A stretch of DNA of 64,000 nt from VRUE01 sp963697915 (GCA_963697915.1 OY969103.1:372001-436000), one strand, 5' to 3'; counted from the stretch's first letter, positions 1 to 8,135 are shown. The notes: a model not told the origin generated them from the letters alone. Translations and numbers: made by a program.

Positions 1-2169
1 GAGGAAACCGGCGGCGAGACCAGTGGCGCGGCGAGCTCGCCCTCTGGTGGGGGCGGCGAGGGTGGCACGGCGAGCGGCGAAATCGGCTGCGCCAGCGCGA
101 CCACGACGATCCCCGGCCAGCCCGCGGACTATGCCCCCTTCGTCGGCCCGGTCTGCTCGAGCGACGGCAAGGCGGCGATCGTCACCGCCTACATCGCCGG
201 CAACGGCGAGGGCGAACGGGTCCTCGACCCGGTCAAGTTCTGGCGCGAGACCATCAACAACGAGTCCGGCGGCCTGGAAGCGAAGATCACCGGCGGCGCC
301 GGCTTCTCCGCGGATGGGATCGAAGTCTTCGAAGAAATCGACTCCACCCTGCTGCTGGCGGCGCTCAGCCTGGTCATCTTCCTGCTGATCGTCATCTACC
401 GCTCGCCGTTCTTCTTCCTCGTCCCCCTGATCGCGGTGATCTTCGCCGAGATGCTCTCGCGCTCGATCGGCTACGGCGTCTCCGAGCTGGGGGTGGCGAT
501 CAACGGCCAGTCGAGCTCGATCATGTCGGTCCTCGTCCTCGGCGCCGGCACCGACTACGCCCTGCTCTTAGTCGCCCGCTACCGCGAGGAGCTCCACCAC
601 ACCACCGACCGCCACGAGGCGATGCGCACCGCGCTTGCCTCCGCCGGACCGGCGATCCTCGCCTCGGCGGCGACCGTGATCGCGGCCCTGCTCTGCCTGA
701 TGCTGGCCAAGGTCAACGGCACCGCCGGCCTCGGCCCGATCGCCGCGATCGGGATCGCCTGCGCGGCGCTCTCGATGCTGACCCTGCTGCCGGCGCTGCT
801 GACGATCTTCGGCCGCCGCGCCTTCTGGCCCTTCGTCCCGCACACGCCGGAGACCGCGCCCGTGGCCAGCACCGCCTCCGACCGCGCCCGCGCCGCGATC
901 GTCGACGGCAACGGCGCCGGCGCCCTGCTCCGGGTGATCGCCGCCAGCCTCCTGGTCCTCGTCCTGCTGCCCCTGGTCCTGCTCAACTGGATCCTGCGCC
1001 GGATCACCCGCGGCCACCTCCCCTCGCTGATCGTCGGACCGCTGGACCGGGCGGTGTTCACCCCCTACGAGATTCGCCGCCACCAGCTAGAGCACGCGGC
1101 CGACACCACCCACGGCTTCTGGAAACGGGTCGGCGACCGCGTCGCCAGGGGGCCGCGGCGGGTCATGGTCGGCTCGACCGCGCTGCTGCTGATCCTCTGC
1201 GCCGGCTTCACCTTCTTCTCCACCGACCTGACCAGCGAAGACTTCTACCGCTCCGAAGTCGAATCGACCGAAGGCCAGAAACTGCTCAGCAAGAGCTTCC
1301 CCTCGGGGACCACGGCGCTGACCGACATCATCGTCAGCGAACCTTCCGAAGTGCAGGCGGTGAGCCAGGCGGTCGCCGACGTCGACGGGGTCGAGGCGGT
1401 CTCGCCGCCGGTCGCCGAAGGGCCGCCGGGCATCCTCGTCCAGGCGACGCTGGAACCCGACCCCTACTCGACCGCCGCCTTCGACCTGGTCGAACCGATG
1501 CGGGAAGCCGCCCACGACGTCTCCCCCGCGGCCCTGATCGGCGGCCCGACCGCGGTCGAATTCGACGTCCGCGACGCCGCCGCCCGCGACTCGCTCGTGA
1601 TCCCGCCGATCGTCCTCGTCGTCATCTTCCTGATCCTGGTCGGACTGCTGCGGGCGCTGGTCGCGCCGCTGGTCCTGATCGGCACGGTGATCCTCAGCTT
1701 CATGGCCGCGCTGGGCGTCGGCTACTTCGTCTTCGACGTCCTCTTCGGCTTCCCCGGCTCGGACCCGTCGCTGCCGCTCTTCGTCTTCGTCTTCCTCGTC
1801 GCGCTCGGCGTCGACTACAACATCTTCCTCATCGCCCGCGCTCGCGAGGAGACGCTCAAACACGGCTCCGAACAGGGGATCCTGCGGGCCCTCGCGGTCA
1901 CCGGCGCGGTCATCACCAGCGCCGGCATCGTCCTCGCCGGCACCTTCTCGGTCCTCGCCACGCTGCCGCTCACCTTCCTCACCGAGCTCGGCTTCGTCGT
2001 CGCCTTCGGCGTCCTGCTCGACACCTTCCTCGTGCGCAGCGTGCTCGTCCCCGCGATCGCCCTCACCCTTGGCGACAAGTTCTGGTGGCCCTCCGCCCTG
2101 TCGAAGCCGGCGGCGGAGAAAGAGACCCCGGCGGCGGAGGCGGCGCCCACCGGCGTCAGCGGCTCTTAG
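1..2169 (+). CDS. MMPL-family membrane transporter, 5'-truncated by window edge
   Basis: The reading frame is open from the first base, so the N-terminus lies outside the window; about 722 residues are visible. The fragment begins in an extracytoplasmic Gly/Ser-rich loop, then gives two blocks of membrane helices around a second periplasmic domain, the usual MMPL/RND half-repeat plan. Both halves carry the family signature: GTDYALLLVARYREE near residue 183 and GVDYNIFLIARAREE near residue 603. MMPL proteins are proton-driven exporters of lipids or hydrophobic compounds in actinobacteria; the substrate here is unknown. The stop codon overlaps that of convergent glnA by four bases. Confidence 0.93.
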   Translation, partial: EETGGETSGAASSPSGGGGEGGTASGEIGCASATTTIPGQPADYAPFVGPVCSSDGKAAIVTAYIAGNGEGERVLDPVKFWRETINNESGGLEAKITGGAGFSADGIEVFEEIDSTLLLAALSLVIFLLIVIYRSPFFFLVPLIAVIFAEMLSRSIGYGVSELGVAINGQSSSIMSVLVLGAGTDYALLLVARYREELHHTTDRHEAMRTALASAGPAILASAATVIAALLCLMLAKVNGTAGLGPIAAIGIACAALSMLTLLPALLTIFGRRAFWPFVPHTPETAPVASTASDRARAAIVDGNGAGALLRVIAASLLVLVLLPLVLLNWILRRITRGHLPSLIVGPLDRAVFTPYEIRRHQLEHAADTTHGFWKRVGDRVARGPRRVMVGSTALLLILCAGFTFFSTDLTSEDFYRSEVESTEGQKLLSKSFPSGTTALTDIIVSEPSEVQAVSQAVADVDGVEAVSPPVAEGPPGILVQATLEPDPYSTAAFDLVEPMREAAHDVSPAALIGGPTAVEFDVRDAAARDSLVIPPIVLVVIFLILVGLLRALVAPLVLIGTVILSFMAALGVGYFVFDVLFGFPGSDPSLPLFVFVFLVALGVDYNIFLIARAREETLKHGSEQGILRALAVTGAVITSAGIVLAGTFSVLATLPLTFLTELGFVVAFGVLLDTFLVRSVLVPAIALTLGDKFWWPSALSKPAAEKETPAAEAAPTGVSGS

Positions 2170-3518
2170 AGAACCGGGAGGAAGTTCTCTATCTCGTACG
2201 GGGTGACCTGCACCCTGTAGTCGTCCCACTCCTGCCGCTTGATCTCGATGAAGCGGCGGAAGGTGTGCTCGCCGAGCGTGCGCAGGACCAGCTCCGAGTC
2301 GGCGGCGATGTCGATCGCTTCGCCGAGCGTCTCCGGCAGCTGCTCGATCCCCCGCTGCGAGCGCTCGTCGGGTGAGAGGTGGTAGAGGTTCTGCTCCATC
2401 GGCTCGGGCAGCTCGTAGCCCTTCTCGATCCCCTCGAGGCCGGCGTGCAGCATGCCGGCGAAGCACAGGTAGGGGTTGCAGGCGGGGTCGGGGCAGCGCA
2501 GCTCGGCCCGCGTCGCGCCCTCCTTGCCGGGGTGGTAGAGCGGCACCCGGATCAACGCCGAGCGGTTGCGGCGCGACCAGGAGAGGTAGACCGGCGCCTC
2601 GTAGCCGGGGACGAGCCGCTTGTAGGAGTTGACCCACTGGGCGAAGAGCGGTGAGATCTCGCGCGCGTGGCGGAGCTGGCCGGCGATGAAGGCCTTCGCC
2701 GTGGGCGAGAGGAAGTACTGGTCGTCGGGGTCGAAGAAGGCGTTCTTGCCGTCTTTGGCGAGCGACTGGTGGACGTGCATCCCGGAGCCGTTCTCGCCGA
2801 ACAGCGGCTTCGGCATGAAGGTCGCGTGCCAGCCGTATTTCATCGCGTACTCCTTGACGACGATGCGGTAGGTCATGCAGTCGTCGGACATCTGCAGCGC
2901 GTCCTTGTAGCGCATGTCGACCTCGTGCTGGGAGGGACCGACCTCGTGGTGGGTGTACTCGACGTGAATGCCCATCTTCTCCAGCGCCAGGACCGTCTCG
3001 CGGCGCAGGTCGGAGCCGGCGTCGAGCGTGGTCAGGTCGAAGTAGCCGCCCTCGTCGAGCACCTCGGGCACGCCGCCCTCGGGCTTGGCCGAGCGGAAGT
3101 AGAAGTACTCCAGCTCGGGGCCGATGTTGTAGGCGTCGAAGCCCATGTCCTGGGCCCGTTTCAGCGCCCGCCTCATGATCCAGCGCGGGTCGCCCTCGTA
3201 GGGGTCGCCGCCGGGGACCTGGATGTCGCAGAACATCCGCGCCACGGCGTTCTCTTCCTCGGGGCGCCAGGGGATGATCGCGAAGGTCGAGGGGTCCGGC
3301 ATCGCGATCATGTCCGACTCCTCGATCGGGTTGAAGCCGGTGATCGAGGAGCCGTCGAAGCCCATGCCGCCCTCGAAAGCGTCCTCGAGCTCGGCCGAGT
3401 TGATCGAGAAGCTCTTCAACTGACCGAGCACGTCGGTGAACCAGAGGCGGATGAAGCGCACGTCGCGCTCCTTGACGATCTCGGCGACGTCTGCGGCACT
3501 CGTTGGTTGCTCTGCCAT
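2166..3518 (-). CDS. glnA: Glutamine synthetase, type I
   Basis: Makes glutamine from glutamate, ammonia and ATP; cytosolic dodecamer. The 450-residue protein has the beta-grasp N-terminus with the GFDGSSITGF region, the GENGSGMHVH metal/ATP site near residue 240, NRSALIRVP near 320 and a NLYHLSPDE loop near 375, which corresponds to the adenylylation-loop region of GSI-beta enzymes. Whether it is adenylylated cannot be decided from sequence alone. The start is the ATG at 3518 because AAGGAGG lies five bases upstream; an in-frame ATG 13 codons earlier has no such site. A long GC-rich leader separates it from the AT-rich island at 3664-3727. Confidence 0.96.
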   Translation of the reverse strand: MAEQPTSAADVAEIVKERDVRFIRLWFTDVLGQLKSFSINSAELEDAFEGGMGFDGSSITGFNPIEESDMIAMPDPSTFAIIPWRPEEENAVARMFCDIQVPGGDPYEGDPRWIMRRALKRAQDMGFDAYNIGPELEYFYFRSAKPEGGVPEVLDEGGYFDLTTLDAGSDLRRETVLALEKMGIHVEYTHHEVGPSQHEVDMRYKDALQMSDDCMTYRIVVKEYAMKYGWHATFMPKPLFGENGSGMHVHQSLAKDGKNAFFDPDDQYFLSPTAKAFIAGQLRHAREISPLFAQWVNSYKRLVPGYEAPVYLSWSRRNRSALIRVPLYHPGKEGATRAELRCPDPACNPYLCFAGMLHAGLEGIEKGYELPEPMEQNLYHLSPDERSQRGIEQLPETLGEAIDIAADSELVLRTLGEHTFRRFIEIKRQEWDDYRVQVTPYEIENFLPVL

Positions 3519-3663
3519 TCCGGCCTCCTTGGCTCTTGCCCGCGCGGTGAGGGGCAAAGATAGGCGAAGCCGGCCGTGGAAGGTGCCGTTTGCGTGCGAA
3601 GCGGGTAAAAGGGACCGATCGCGCGCCCCGCGGGGGGCTTGCGAGAGCGTCCGAACCGCGCTA

Positions 3664-3727
3664 TAACTTACCCCACGTAAGTTAATAGCTTAAAGTAAAG
3701 TAAAGGTCACTTAAAGGCTCTGTAAAG
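3664..3727. promoter_or_regulatory. AT-rich island with perfect inverted repeat and five TAAAG repeats
   Basis: In a very GC-rich region this stretch holds a perfect inverted repeat, TAACTTAC-N5-GTAAGTTA (3664-3684), then five TAAAG copies starting at 3691, 3696, 3701, 3712 and 3723, i.e. steps of 5, 5, 11 and 11 bases. It sits between divergent glnA and the gene starting at 3763. The helical spacing suggests a cooperative regulator site; a nitrogen regulator is a guess from the neighbour only, and no clear GlnR box is seen. Confidence 0.5.
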
Positions 3728-3762
3728 CGGAATCAGCCCAAGAGCCAAAGGCGGGATGCAAG

Positions 3763-4329
3763 TTGACGGTGAAAACAGCAGTAAGCAGATTTCAGATCCA
3801 TGACGAGCTGACGGCTCCCGACGAGAGCGCTCCCCTGATCAAGAGCGTCCAGGCGGCTGGCGGCGCGGTGACCAAGTTCGTCGGCGTCCTCGCCGGCGCC
3901 CCCGCGGTCCTGCGTGCCTACACCCGGATGCGCTCGGAGCTGCGCGGCGGCGTGCTGCCGCAGGCCACCCGTGAGCGGATCGCCCTCGCCGTGGCCGAGC
4001 ACCGCAATGACGATTACAGCGTCGCCCAGTACGCGAAGTCCGCGCGCCGGGCCGGGCTCGGGCTCGACGAGGTCAGCAGGGCGCGCAGCTTTACATCGGG
4101 CGATTCCAAGGAGGCGGCGCTGCTCGACTACCTGAAGGCGACGCTCGATGCGAGCGGCTATCCCCCCCACCACCTCCACGAGGAAGCACGGGAGATCGGC
4201 TGGACCGACGAGGAGCTGCTCGAGGCGGTCGCGCACGTGGCCCTGGCCGAGTTCCAGAGCCTGATTGCCAGCGCCGCGGCGCTGCCCAAGGACCAGGCAA
4301 CGCCCAAGGTCCTGCCCAGTGCGGCCTGA
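3763..4329 (+). CDS. Carboxymuconolactone decarboxylase/AhpD-fold protein without active-site cysteines
   Basis: 188 residues with the all-helical CMD/AhpD fold signature: GVLPQATRERIALAVAEH followed by NDDYSVAQYAKSARRAG near residues 80-95. In AhpD-like thiol peroxidases this place holds a CxxC pair and a histidine. Here the positions read D, S and Y and the protein has no cysteine at all, so peroxidase chemistry by this site is unlikely. The function is unknown. The start is a TTG at 3763; a GTG at 3769 is possible. There is no good ribosome-binding site. It stands alone, divergent from glnA, and ends at the structured element at 4337. Confidence 0.75.
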   Translation: MTVKTAVSRFQIHDELTAPDESAPLIKSVQAAGGAVTKFVGVLAGAPAVLRAYTRMRSELRGGVLPQATRERIALAVAEHRNDDYSVAQYAKSARRAGLGLDEVSRARSFTSGDSKEAALLDYLKATLDASGYPPHHLHEEAREIGWTDEELLEAVAHVALAEFQSLIASAAALPKDQATPKVLPSAA

Positions 4330-4336
4330 TCGTCAC

Positions 4337-4435
4337 TGACGCGCCTGGCGCAAGCAGGCCAAGGACGCAGGGAGCGTGGCGTGCTCTGCACGCGAGCGAC
4401 CGAGGACGCGGGCATGCGCCGCGCCAGACGCGTCA
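4337..4435 (+). repeat. Structured intergenic element, copy A (unrecognised; terminator or ncRNA candidate)
   Basis: Outer arms TGACGCGCCTGGCGC (4337-4351) and GCGCCAGACGCGTCA (4421-4435) pair with one G-U mismatch. Inside, in order, are CAAGGACGCAGGGAG (within 4354-4374), a perfect hairpin GCGTGC-TCT-GCACGC (4379-4393) and CGACCGAGGACGC (4397-4409). Copy B at 7085-7203 has the same two inner boxes and the same architecture, on the opposite strand, with different but still complementary arms. The right arm includes the stop codon of the gene ending at 4433. Both copies lie between convergent genes. Confidence 0.7.
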
Positions 4436-5110
4436 GTTCTCTAGAACGGTGACCGTGTAGAGGAGACGGGCGGTGCTGTAGTTGCAGCCGTAGGTGGCGC
4501 GCTTGCCGAGGACCTGCTGGGGCTCGCCCTGGCGGATGTCGGTCGAGTTGGTGCACTTGCCCGGGTCGCGGCTGGCGCGCCAGGAGTTCTTCGCCGAGAG
4601 GTCCTGGGCGAAGGCCGGTGCCCAGGTCGGGATCGTGAGGGCGACGATGTCGTCCCGCTCGACAGGCAGCGAGGCGCTGAACTTGACCGTCTGGCCGAGG
4701 TAGGGGCTGAGCACGCGGATCGAGCTCTGGCCGCGCAGGTTGTAGCGGGGTGGATTCGTGCCCGCGATGCGGCGGAGGATCGAGAGCCGCGCCTGAGGCG
4801 GCGTGCCGAAGAAGCTGTTGAAGAAGGAGCGCTGGCGCCCGGTGGGCTCGGCCAGGGTCAGGGTCCAGGCGGTCACCTTGCCCGCGCGGCGCACACGGAA
4901 GGGCAGTTCGCCCTGGTCGGTCGAGACCTGGAAGCCGGTGGTGGCGCCGACCGCCTGACAGGGAAGCTCCGGGCAGGACGGGTCGGGGGTCGTCGCGGTG
5001 GCGCCCAGAACGACGGTGGTCTGGGGTTTGGTCGCCGCGCCGGCGCTGGCGCTGAGGAGGACGCCCAGGGCGAGGCTGGCGGTGAGGGCGGCGGTGAGAA
5101 GGAGCTTCAT
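4433..5110 (-). CDS. Secreted protein of unknown function
   Basis: 225 residues with a clear Sec signal peptide (positively charged start, hydrophobic core, cleavage near ASAGA-AT at about residue 25). The mature part is rich in beta-prone sequence with four cysteines, two at the start (SCPELPC) and two near the end (GKC..., YGC). No family is recognised. It is the second gene after the RlpA-like gene on the same strand, 34 bases downstream, so it may share the c-di-AMP-controlled transcript and act in the envelope. Confidence 0.75.
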   Translation of the reverse strand: MKLLLTAALTASLALGVLLSASAGAATKPQTTVVLGATATTPDPSCPELPCQAVGATTGFQVSTDQGELPFRVRRAGKVTAWTLTLAEPTGRQRSFFNSFFGTPPQARLSILRRIAGTNPPRYNLRGQSSIRVLSPYLGQTVKFSASLPVERDDIVALTIPTWAPAFAQDLSAKNSWRASRDPGKCTNSTDIRQGEPQQVLGKRATYGCNYSTARLLYTVTVLEN

Positions 5111-5144
5111 ATCGGGCGTGAAGGCTAGCCGTTGCGGCGGCGGT

Positions 5145-5636
5145 CTAACGCCGAGAAGCGGCTTGCAGCTTGGTGCTGTTCGCGTACTGGAGCGAGACCG
5201 CGAAACGGATCTGGCCGGAGCCCGCGAAGCCCAGCGCCCGGCGAGCGCCGTTGGTCAGGTCCCACTGGTTACCGGTTGTGAACGGGCCGCGATCGATCAC
5301 CCGGGTGACGATCTGGCGGCCGCGGTGGACGAACTTGACCGCGGTGCCGCAGGGCAGGCTGCGGTGGGCGACGCCGAGCGTGTGCGGGCGCAGCACCTGA
5401 CCGCAGGCCGTCTGGTTGCCGTAGAGGCCGGGGCCGTACCAGGTCGCGCCGGCCCACTGCAGGGGCGTGAAGGCGAGGTCGGCCCCTTCCTGGGCCTCAC
5501 CGGAGACGAGGGTCGAGGCGCCGCCGGTGCCGGCGCCCTGCGCCGGGGCCGCGCAGAGGGCCAGGATCGCGGCCACAAGCAGCAGCGCAGCATGGATTCG
5601 GGTTGTCCGCCGGTGGCGGTCGCTTGGGTTCTTCAT
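5145..5636 (-). CDS. RlpA-like double-psi beta-barrel cell-wall protein
   Basis: 163 residues: signal peptide (about residues 1-35), short linker, then an RlpA-like double-psi beta-barrel. The barrel has the conserved pieces ATWYGPGLYGNQTACGQ, GVAHRSLPCGT and VIDRGPF plus the final GSGQIRF strand; the His and Asp of the latter two are those of lytic transglycosylase RlpA. It probably cleaves or binds peptidoglycan outside the membrane. It lacks a SPOR domain. A c-di-AMP riboswitch lies directly upstream, matching the known use of this riboswitch on actinobacterial wall-hydrolase genes. Confidence 0.88.
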   Translation of the reverse strand: MKNPSDRHRRTTRIHAALLLVAAILALCAAPAQGAGTGGASTLVSGEAQEGADLAFTPLQWAGATWYGPGLYGNQTACGQVLRPHTLGVAHRSLPCGTAVKFVHRGRQIVTRVIDRGPFTTGNQWDLTNGARRALGFAGSGQIRFAVSLQYANSTKLQAASRR

Positions 5637-5645
5637 CGCTCTTTC

Positions 5646-5760
5646 GGGCGCTTACGGGGTTAGCTGACGGGCTCGCGCTGAAAGAGCTGCGCTACGCGGC
5701 AAATGCCTGCGACTCGCCCCAACTTTTGGGTCCCCCGCTCCTTGCGATATATGGCAAAGA
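5646..5760 (-). promoter_or_regulatory. ydaO/yuaA c-di-AMP riboswitch
   Basis: Read on the minus strand, the leader of the RlpA-like gene contains the hallmark pieces of the ydaO class: an AAGGAGCGGGGGACCCA segment, TTGGGGCGAGTCG, a variable hairpin, and the 3' signature GTCAGCTAACCCCGTAAGCG ending near 5650. The order and spacing match the two-site pseudosymmetric c-di-AMP aptamer. In actinobacteria this class represses wall-hydrolase genes when c-di-AMP is high. The aptamer end is only about 12 bases from the ATG, so control of translation or of a short terminator is likely. Confidence 0.9.
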
Positions 5761-5820
5761 TTCAGCGGAAGTTGGCGGCACGTTAGCAGACGCTAAGACA
5801 GAATCTGGTGCATGAATTGG

Positions 5821-5849
5821 AAAGGCCCCCCATTATGGGGGGCCTTTCC
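5821..5849 (-). terminator. Terminator hairpin after rnpB
   Basis: AAAGGCCCCCC-ATTA-GGGGGGCCTTT forms an 11-bp stem directly after the 3' end of rnpB. It separates rnpB from the riboswitch transcript that follows on the same strand. There is no long U-tract on the minus strand. Confidence 0.75.
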
Positions 5850-5850
5850 T

Positions 5851-6221
5851 GCAGCGGGCCTGTAAGCCGGATCCTGTCGTGAGCGACCATCTATCTCACC
5901 GGGACCGCTGGTCCCGAGGGGCCGCCGGAGCGGCCCTGCGGCCTACCTGGATCTCGCCGGGCAGGGTCGACGATCCTGTTTGGCCTTGCACCGGGCGGGG
6001 TTTGCCTGGCCGCCGCGTCACCGCGACGCCGGTGCGCTCTTACCGCACCCTTTCACCTTTGCCTGTTCGCGGCTCACGTGTGGCCGCGCCATCGGCCGTG
6101 TGTTTCTGTGGCACTTTCCCGCGGGTTTCCCCGGGTGGGCGTTACCCACCGCCTCGCCCTCTGGTGTCCGGACTTTCCTCGAAGGGTTTTCTCTCCCCCC
6201 GCGGTCGCTCGGCCCGCCCCT
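5851..6221 (-). ncRNA. rnpB: RNase P RNA
   Basis: The catalytic RNA that matures tRNA 5' ends. On the minus strand the conserved 5' part reads GAGGAAAGTCCGGAC and the 3' part reads AGATAGATGGTCGCTC then GACAGGATCCGGCTTAC, the canonical universal regions (P4 and CR-I/CR-V). Helix P1 closes with GCGGGCC near 6212 and GGCCCGC near 5857. The length is about 370 nt, usual for the type A class. Protein readings across this stretch are artefacts. Confidence 0.95.
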
Positions 6222-6223
6222 CG

Positions 6224-6253
6224 ATGGTAGCGCCCGGCGAGGGTTCGAGACAA
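6224..6253 (-). promoter_or_regulatory. Putative rnpB promoter
   Basis: On the minus strand TTGTCT and TACCAT are separated by 18 bases and end just before the rnpB 5' end. This fits a sigma-70-type promoter. Confidence 0.5.
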
Positions 6254-6274
6254 TTGCATCGAATATCCCGTGCA

Positions 6275-7087
6275 ATGCCAGTCGCCGTCGTCACCGGAGC
6301 GGGAAGCGGCCTCGGGCGGGCGATCGCCCTCGACCTGGCGAACCGCGGCTTCCTCGTCCACGCGACCGACCTCGACGAGGCCACCGCCGCCCGCACCGCC
6401 GCGGAGATCGGCGCCGGCGCCAGCTCAGCGGCACTCGACGTCCGGGACGAGTCGGCCTGCCGCGCCGCCGCGGCGAGGTTCGGGTCGCTTGACGTGTGGG
6501 TCAACAACGCGGGCGTGCTCGCCACCGGACGCTCCTGGGAGCAGGACGAGGAGACGCGCCGAGCAATGCTGGAGATCAACGCCCTGGGCACGATCAGCGG
6601 CACCGTCGCGGCCCTGGAGAAGATGCTCGAGGCGGGTCACGGGCAGGTGATCAACGTGATCTCGATCGCCGGCCTGGTCAGCGCCCCCGGGGTCGCCGCC
6701 TACGCGGCCAGCAAGCACGCCGCGCTGGCCTTCACCCTCGGCACGCTCTTCGACCTGCGCGACTCCGGCATCTCCGACGTTCATCTCTCGGCGATCTGCC
6801 CTGACGGCACCTGGACGCCGATGCTCGAGGACAAGCTCGACGATCCCTCCGCCGCGGGGCCCTTCGCCGGCCGGCTGCTCACCCCAGAGGAGGTCGCGGT
6901 GGAGGTGGGCAAGCTGACCGAACGCCCGCGACCGCTGCTCGTCGTGCCGCGCAGCCGCAGCCCGTTGATCCGCCTGCTCGACCTCTTCCCCCGCCTCACC
7001 CTGCGGCTGCTGCCGCTGGTGATGCGCGATGCGCGCCGGAAGCAGCGGCGCTACAAGAAACTGATCGAGTCCGGCCAGTGGCCCTGA
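6275..7087 (+). CDS. Short-chain dehydrogenase/reductase
   Basis: A 270-residue classical SDR: TGAGSGLG cofactor loop at residues 7-14, NNAG motif, catalytic Ser in the VISIAG segment and YAASK as the Tyr-x3-Lys pair. The C-terminal tail is basic (RRKQRRYKK). The substrate is unknown. The start is the ATG at 6275: the open frame runs back through rnpB, which must be excluded, and a TATCCC hexamer stands five bases before this ATG, consistent with leaderless transcription. Its stop codon TGA is the first three bases of the structured element at 7085. Confidence 0.9.
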   Translation: MPVAVVTGAGSGLGRAIALDLANRGFLVHATDLDEATAARTAAEIGAGASSAALDVRDESACRAAAARFGSLDVWVNNAGVLATGRSWEQDEETRRAMLEINALGTISGTVAALEKMLEAGHGQVINVISIAGLVSAPGVAAYAASKHAALAFTLGTLFDLRDSGISDVHLSAICPDGTWTPMLEDKLDDPSAAGPFAGRLLTPEEVAVEVGKLTERPRPLLVVPRSRSPLIRLLDLFPRLTLRLLPLVMRDARRKQRRYKKLIESGQWP

Positions 7088-7203
7088 CGGCCCCAGGGGC
7101 CGCCATGCGGCGTCCTCGGTCGGCCGTCTTCGGGTCACGCACTGGAGTGCGCTCCCCTTGCCGTCCTCCCTGCGTCCTTGCCTGCCAGCCCCTGGGGCCG
7201 TCA
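7085..7203 (-). repeat. Structured intergenic element, copy B
   Basis: The arms TGACGGCCCCAGGGGC (7085-7100) and GCCCCTGGGGCCGTCA (7188-7203) are a perfect 16-bp inverted repeat running exactly from the stop codon of the SDR to the stop codon of lexA. On the minus strand the inside holds CAAGGACGCAGGGAG (in 7165-7186), a hairpin CGCACT-N2-AGTGCG (7138-7151) and CGACCGAGGACGC (7110-7122), the same boxes in the same order as copy A. Unlike ordinary terminators it has no T-tract and has conserved unpaired boxes. Confidence 0.72.
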
Positions 7204-7815
7204 GACTTTTCTGACGACGCCGATCACCTTGCCGAGCACGGTGGCATCGGTGGTGCGGATCGGCTCCATCGTCTCGTTCTCGGGCTGCAGGCGGACGTGG
7301 TCGGACTCGCGGAAGAAGCGCTTCACGGTGGCGTCCTCGCCGATCAGGGCGACGACGATCTCGCCGTCGGTCGCGTCCTCGGCAGGACGAACGACGACGT
7401 AGTCGCCCTCGAAGATGCCGGCTTCGACCATGCTCTCACCGCGCACACGGAGGACGTAGTCGCCGTCCTCGCCGCCGATCACGTCGGGGATCTCGATGTA
7501 GTCCTCGATGTTCTCTTCGGCGAGGATCGGGGCGCCGGCGGCGACCTGGCCGACCAGCGGCAGCCCGCTCTCGCCGGGCAGGATCGTCCTCTTCGCCTTG
7601 TCGAAGAGCAGCTCGATCGCCCGCGGTTTCGACGGGTCGCGGCGCAGCAGCCCGATCTTCTCGAGGTTGGCGAGGTGGGCGTGCACGGTCGAGGAGGAGT
7701 GCAGCCCGACCGCCTTGCCGATCTCCCGCACCGTCGGCGGGTAGCCGGTTTTGGCCGCGTAGCCGCGGATGAAGTCGAAGATCTCCTTCTGCCTCTTGGT
7801 CAGATCCAGGTCCAC
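7201..7815 (-). CDS. lexA: LexA SOS repressor
   Basis: Represses DNA-damage genes and self-cleaves when RecA filaments form. With the GTG at 7815 it has 204 residues, normal for LexA: winged helix-turn-helix (residues 1-65, PPTVREIGKAVGL), cleavage site Ala93-Gly94 in QVAAGAP, catalytic Ser128 (GESM) and Lys165 (TVKRF). The GTG is preferred because AGGAGG lies eight bases upstream; the longer frame from the ATG at 7854 would begin inside two bases of the LexA operator and lacks a ribosome site. Autoregulation is shown by the box at 7856-7869. Confidence 0.95.
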   Translation of the reverse strand: MDLDLTKRQKEIFDFIRGYAAKTGYPPTVREIGKAVGLHSSSTVHAHLANLEKIGLLRRDPSKPRAIELLFDKAKRTILPGESGLPLVGQVAAGAPILAEENIEDYIEIPDVIGGEDGDYVLRVRGESMVEAGIFEGDYVVVRPAEDATDGEIVVALIGEDATVKRFFRESDHVRLQPENETMEPIRTTDATVLGKVIGVVRKV

Positions 7816-7855
7816 CAGCCGATCCTCCTCGCCGCCTCCGCAGCCTCGACTCATT

Positions 7856-7869
7856 CGAACACGTGTTCG
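7856..7869. promoter_or_regulatory. LexA box (SOS operator)
   Basis: CGAACACGTGTTCG is a perfect match to the Gram-positive/actinobacterial CGAAC-N4-GTTCG operator, 41 bases upstream of the lexA GTG. It implies SOS autoregulation. Confidence 0.92.
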
Positions 7870-7976
7870 CAGGCTACCCCCTCCGGCGGACACGTGCAAG
7901 CTGCCACGACCCCTGCATTCCTTTCCCCGCCGCACCGCCCACCGACCGCCGAGCATCTAGAATCGACGACCCTCGA

Positions 7977-8063
<87 letters not shown>

Positions 8064-8135
8064 TACCAAGCCCCTGGAAATCAGCGACTTCCGCGCCGCG
8101 ATCAGCGGCGCGGTCGCGCTGCCCAGGAGCTTCCG

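Noticed and set aside
3681..3727. GlnR box upstream of glnA
   Set aside because: The GTnAC-N6-GAAAC spacing is not met; only generic AT-rich repeats are present.
5879..6274. N-terminal extension of the SDR through this stretch
   Set aside because: The region is RNase P RNA on the minus strand; the SDR fold starts at the ATG at 6275.
7816..7956. Longer LexA N-terminus
   Set aside because: It would cover the LexA operator and lacks a ribosome site; the GTG at 7815 has AGGAGG and gives the usual length.
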